Source: Trichobilharzia regenti
Taxonomy: Eukaryota; Platyhelminthes; Trematoda; Strigeidida; Schistosomatidae
Assembly (NCBI GenBank): GCA_944472135.2
Contig: CALYDD020000393.1
Location: 310,001 to 374,000 of the forward strand
Direction of reading: 5' to 3'
DNA: 64,000 nucleotides
Below are positions 63,124 through 64,000 of this stretch, in pieces. The notes under the pieces were generated by a model, which was given only the letters and a program-made list of their open reading frames with translations, was not told the DNA's origin and did no database searches. Position numbers and translations under genes: made by a program. The stretch's first letter is position 1. Every line of letters begins with the position of its first letter.

Positions 63124-64000
63124 TCACATCCGTGTTGAATTTGTTACTTCATGGGAGGGGAGGTTGTGTAACCAGGTCAAATTCTGTTTTGGTCCATCAT
63201 TTATGTTCAGACAGTTTGGATTCCACTTGATATGAAGTGCTTCTGATGATCTTTGTGATTTCCGAAAATTTTCTGGCTTGATTCTATGCGTGTAGACCTT
63301 GGCTGGTCGATGATTTCTCAAGTTTTTCTAGCGTGACTGGATTTTTAATGGTCGAACAGATGCTCTACGGTGTTCATTTCTTCTGATTTTGATTTTCGCG
63401 ATGTTAGTCTGAGATACATTACATCACATTCCAAGCATTTCATTTTATAGACAATTAGATAAAAATCTTCGGGAATTTGGTATTTTATATGGGCAAGGTT
63501 GTTTCGCAGTGTGTCTGATGTTTTGAAGAAATCTCTGATGTCATGCTTACTGAATACCCTTCTGATATCGTTTGATGACTCTGCTCTATAGGAAATGACA
63601 ACTATTGACGTCCATGTCTTCGGAATATGTTTTCGACTATATTTATTGTCAGTATTGATTTCGCTGATGAAGCTGATTGGGTAATTGTTTCGCTTGAGAG
63701 TCTCGGTAATGTTTGATATTTCTTCTTCTTTTTCTTTCTCATGGGTTAACATCAAAGAGTGTGCTAGTCTATCAATACTTGAAATAACTGGTACTTTTGC
63801 GCTGATGGGGTATGATGGTCCGAATTCTAAATATTTATTGGAGTGGGTTTCCTTCATGAATGTCGATACACTAAAATGTACATTTTCTTTACTTTCAACT
63901 AGGCAGTCTAGAAAGGGTAGTTCACCGACATTTGATTCTGCCTGGTTCCGAAGTAAACTGGATTCTGGCAGATACACAGTTTATTTTCTCCAGGATTAAA
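63124..64000 (-). mobile_element. Penelope-like element, C-terminal part, runs off the window
   Basis: The minus-strand frame 63977-63345 (210 aa) gives LPFLDCLV, then STFMKETHSNKYLEFGPSYP and AKVPVISSIDRLAHSL, the post-RT connector of PLEs, and then IVYKMKCLECDVMYLRLTSR, a degenerate GIY-YIG endonuclease (the YxGxTSR motif lacks its Gly). After one stop the next frame (63321-63124) has RSSEALHIKWNPNCLNINDG, matching the conserved end of PLE ORFs. The RT domain would lie beyond 64000. This copy is of a different lineage from the one at 30689. Confidence 0.8.

Noticed and set aside
63685..63999. 104-aa plus-strand frame
   Set aside because: Antisense to the PLE frame, which has the family motifs.

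Overview
The window looks like nuclear DNA of a trematode flatworm, most likely a schistosomatid blood fluke. It is AT-rich and intron-containing, and gene density is very low. The clearest gene has tiny introns at its 5' end (41-59 bp) and kilobase introns at its 3' end, a pattern known from schistosomes. The repeats are RTE-type (SR2-like) non-LTR retrotransposons, Penelope-like elements (PLEs) and a tRNA-headed, hammerhead-bearing SINE of the Sm-alpha kind. Nothing bacterial, no CRISPR array and no rRNA or functional tRNA gene is visible. The family-level assignment is inference from these features, not from a database match.

The only protein family with well-resolved gene models is glycoside hydrolase family 20 (beta-hexosaminidase). 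A minus-strand gene starts at 54317 and can be followed through 11 phase-compatible exons to 40683. It has a signal peptide and a predicted length of about 527 aa. A second, plus-strand paralogue (16636-23158) has six exons matching the C-terminal half, but lacks all upstream exons. Both paralogues have lost the same set of active-site residues: the Asp-Glu dyad reads Asn-Asp or Asn-Glu, the active-site Trp after it is Tyr or Phe, the next Tyr is Asn, and the late substrate-binding Glu is Thr. The fold residues and the N-terminal substrate contacts are kept. This points to an expanded family of hexosaminidase-like pseudoenzymes.

The 3' end of the minus-strand gene is tandemly duplicated. Block B (about 36.1-44.3 kb) and block A (about 25.1-34.9 kb) each carry copies of the last three exons. 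In B the penultimate exon has a 1-nt deletion. In A that exon is intact, but the exon before it carries missense changes. A mixed transcript would be open. Between the blocks there is a stretch of about 430 bp that is nearly identical, inside more diverged flanks. Block A also took up a PLE (30689-32922, with target-site duplication and an empty site in B) and a SINE (about 33573-33790, again with an empty site in B).

The rest is repeat. A multi-kilobase repeat, called 'R' here, is present in four copies (1-5165; 24650-28290; 36110-38095 plus 40018-40260; 58320-62430), two in each orientation. RTE fragments lie at 8100-9015, 12650-12960, 13370-13900, 25770-26815, 33490-34130, 43170-43900 and 47350-49740. 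PLE fragments lie at 10690-11240, 12050-12650, 30689-32922 and 63124-64000. A short alpha-1,3-fucosyltransferase-like fragment lies at 55592-56155. Large stretches (3.1-3.9, 5.2-7.7, 13.9-16.6, 23.2-24.6, 34.9-36.1, 38.1-40.0, 44.3-45.4, 54.4-55.5 and 57.1-58.3 kb) show nothing I can name.
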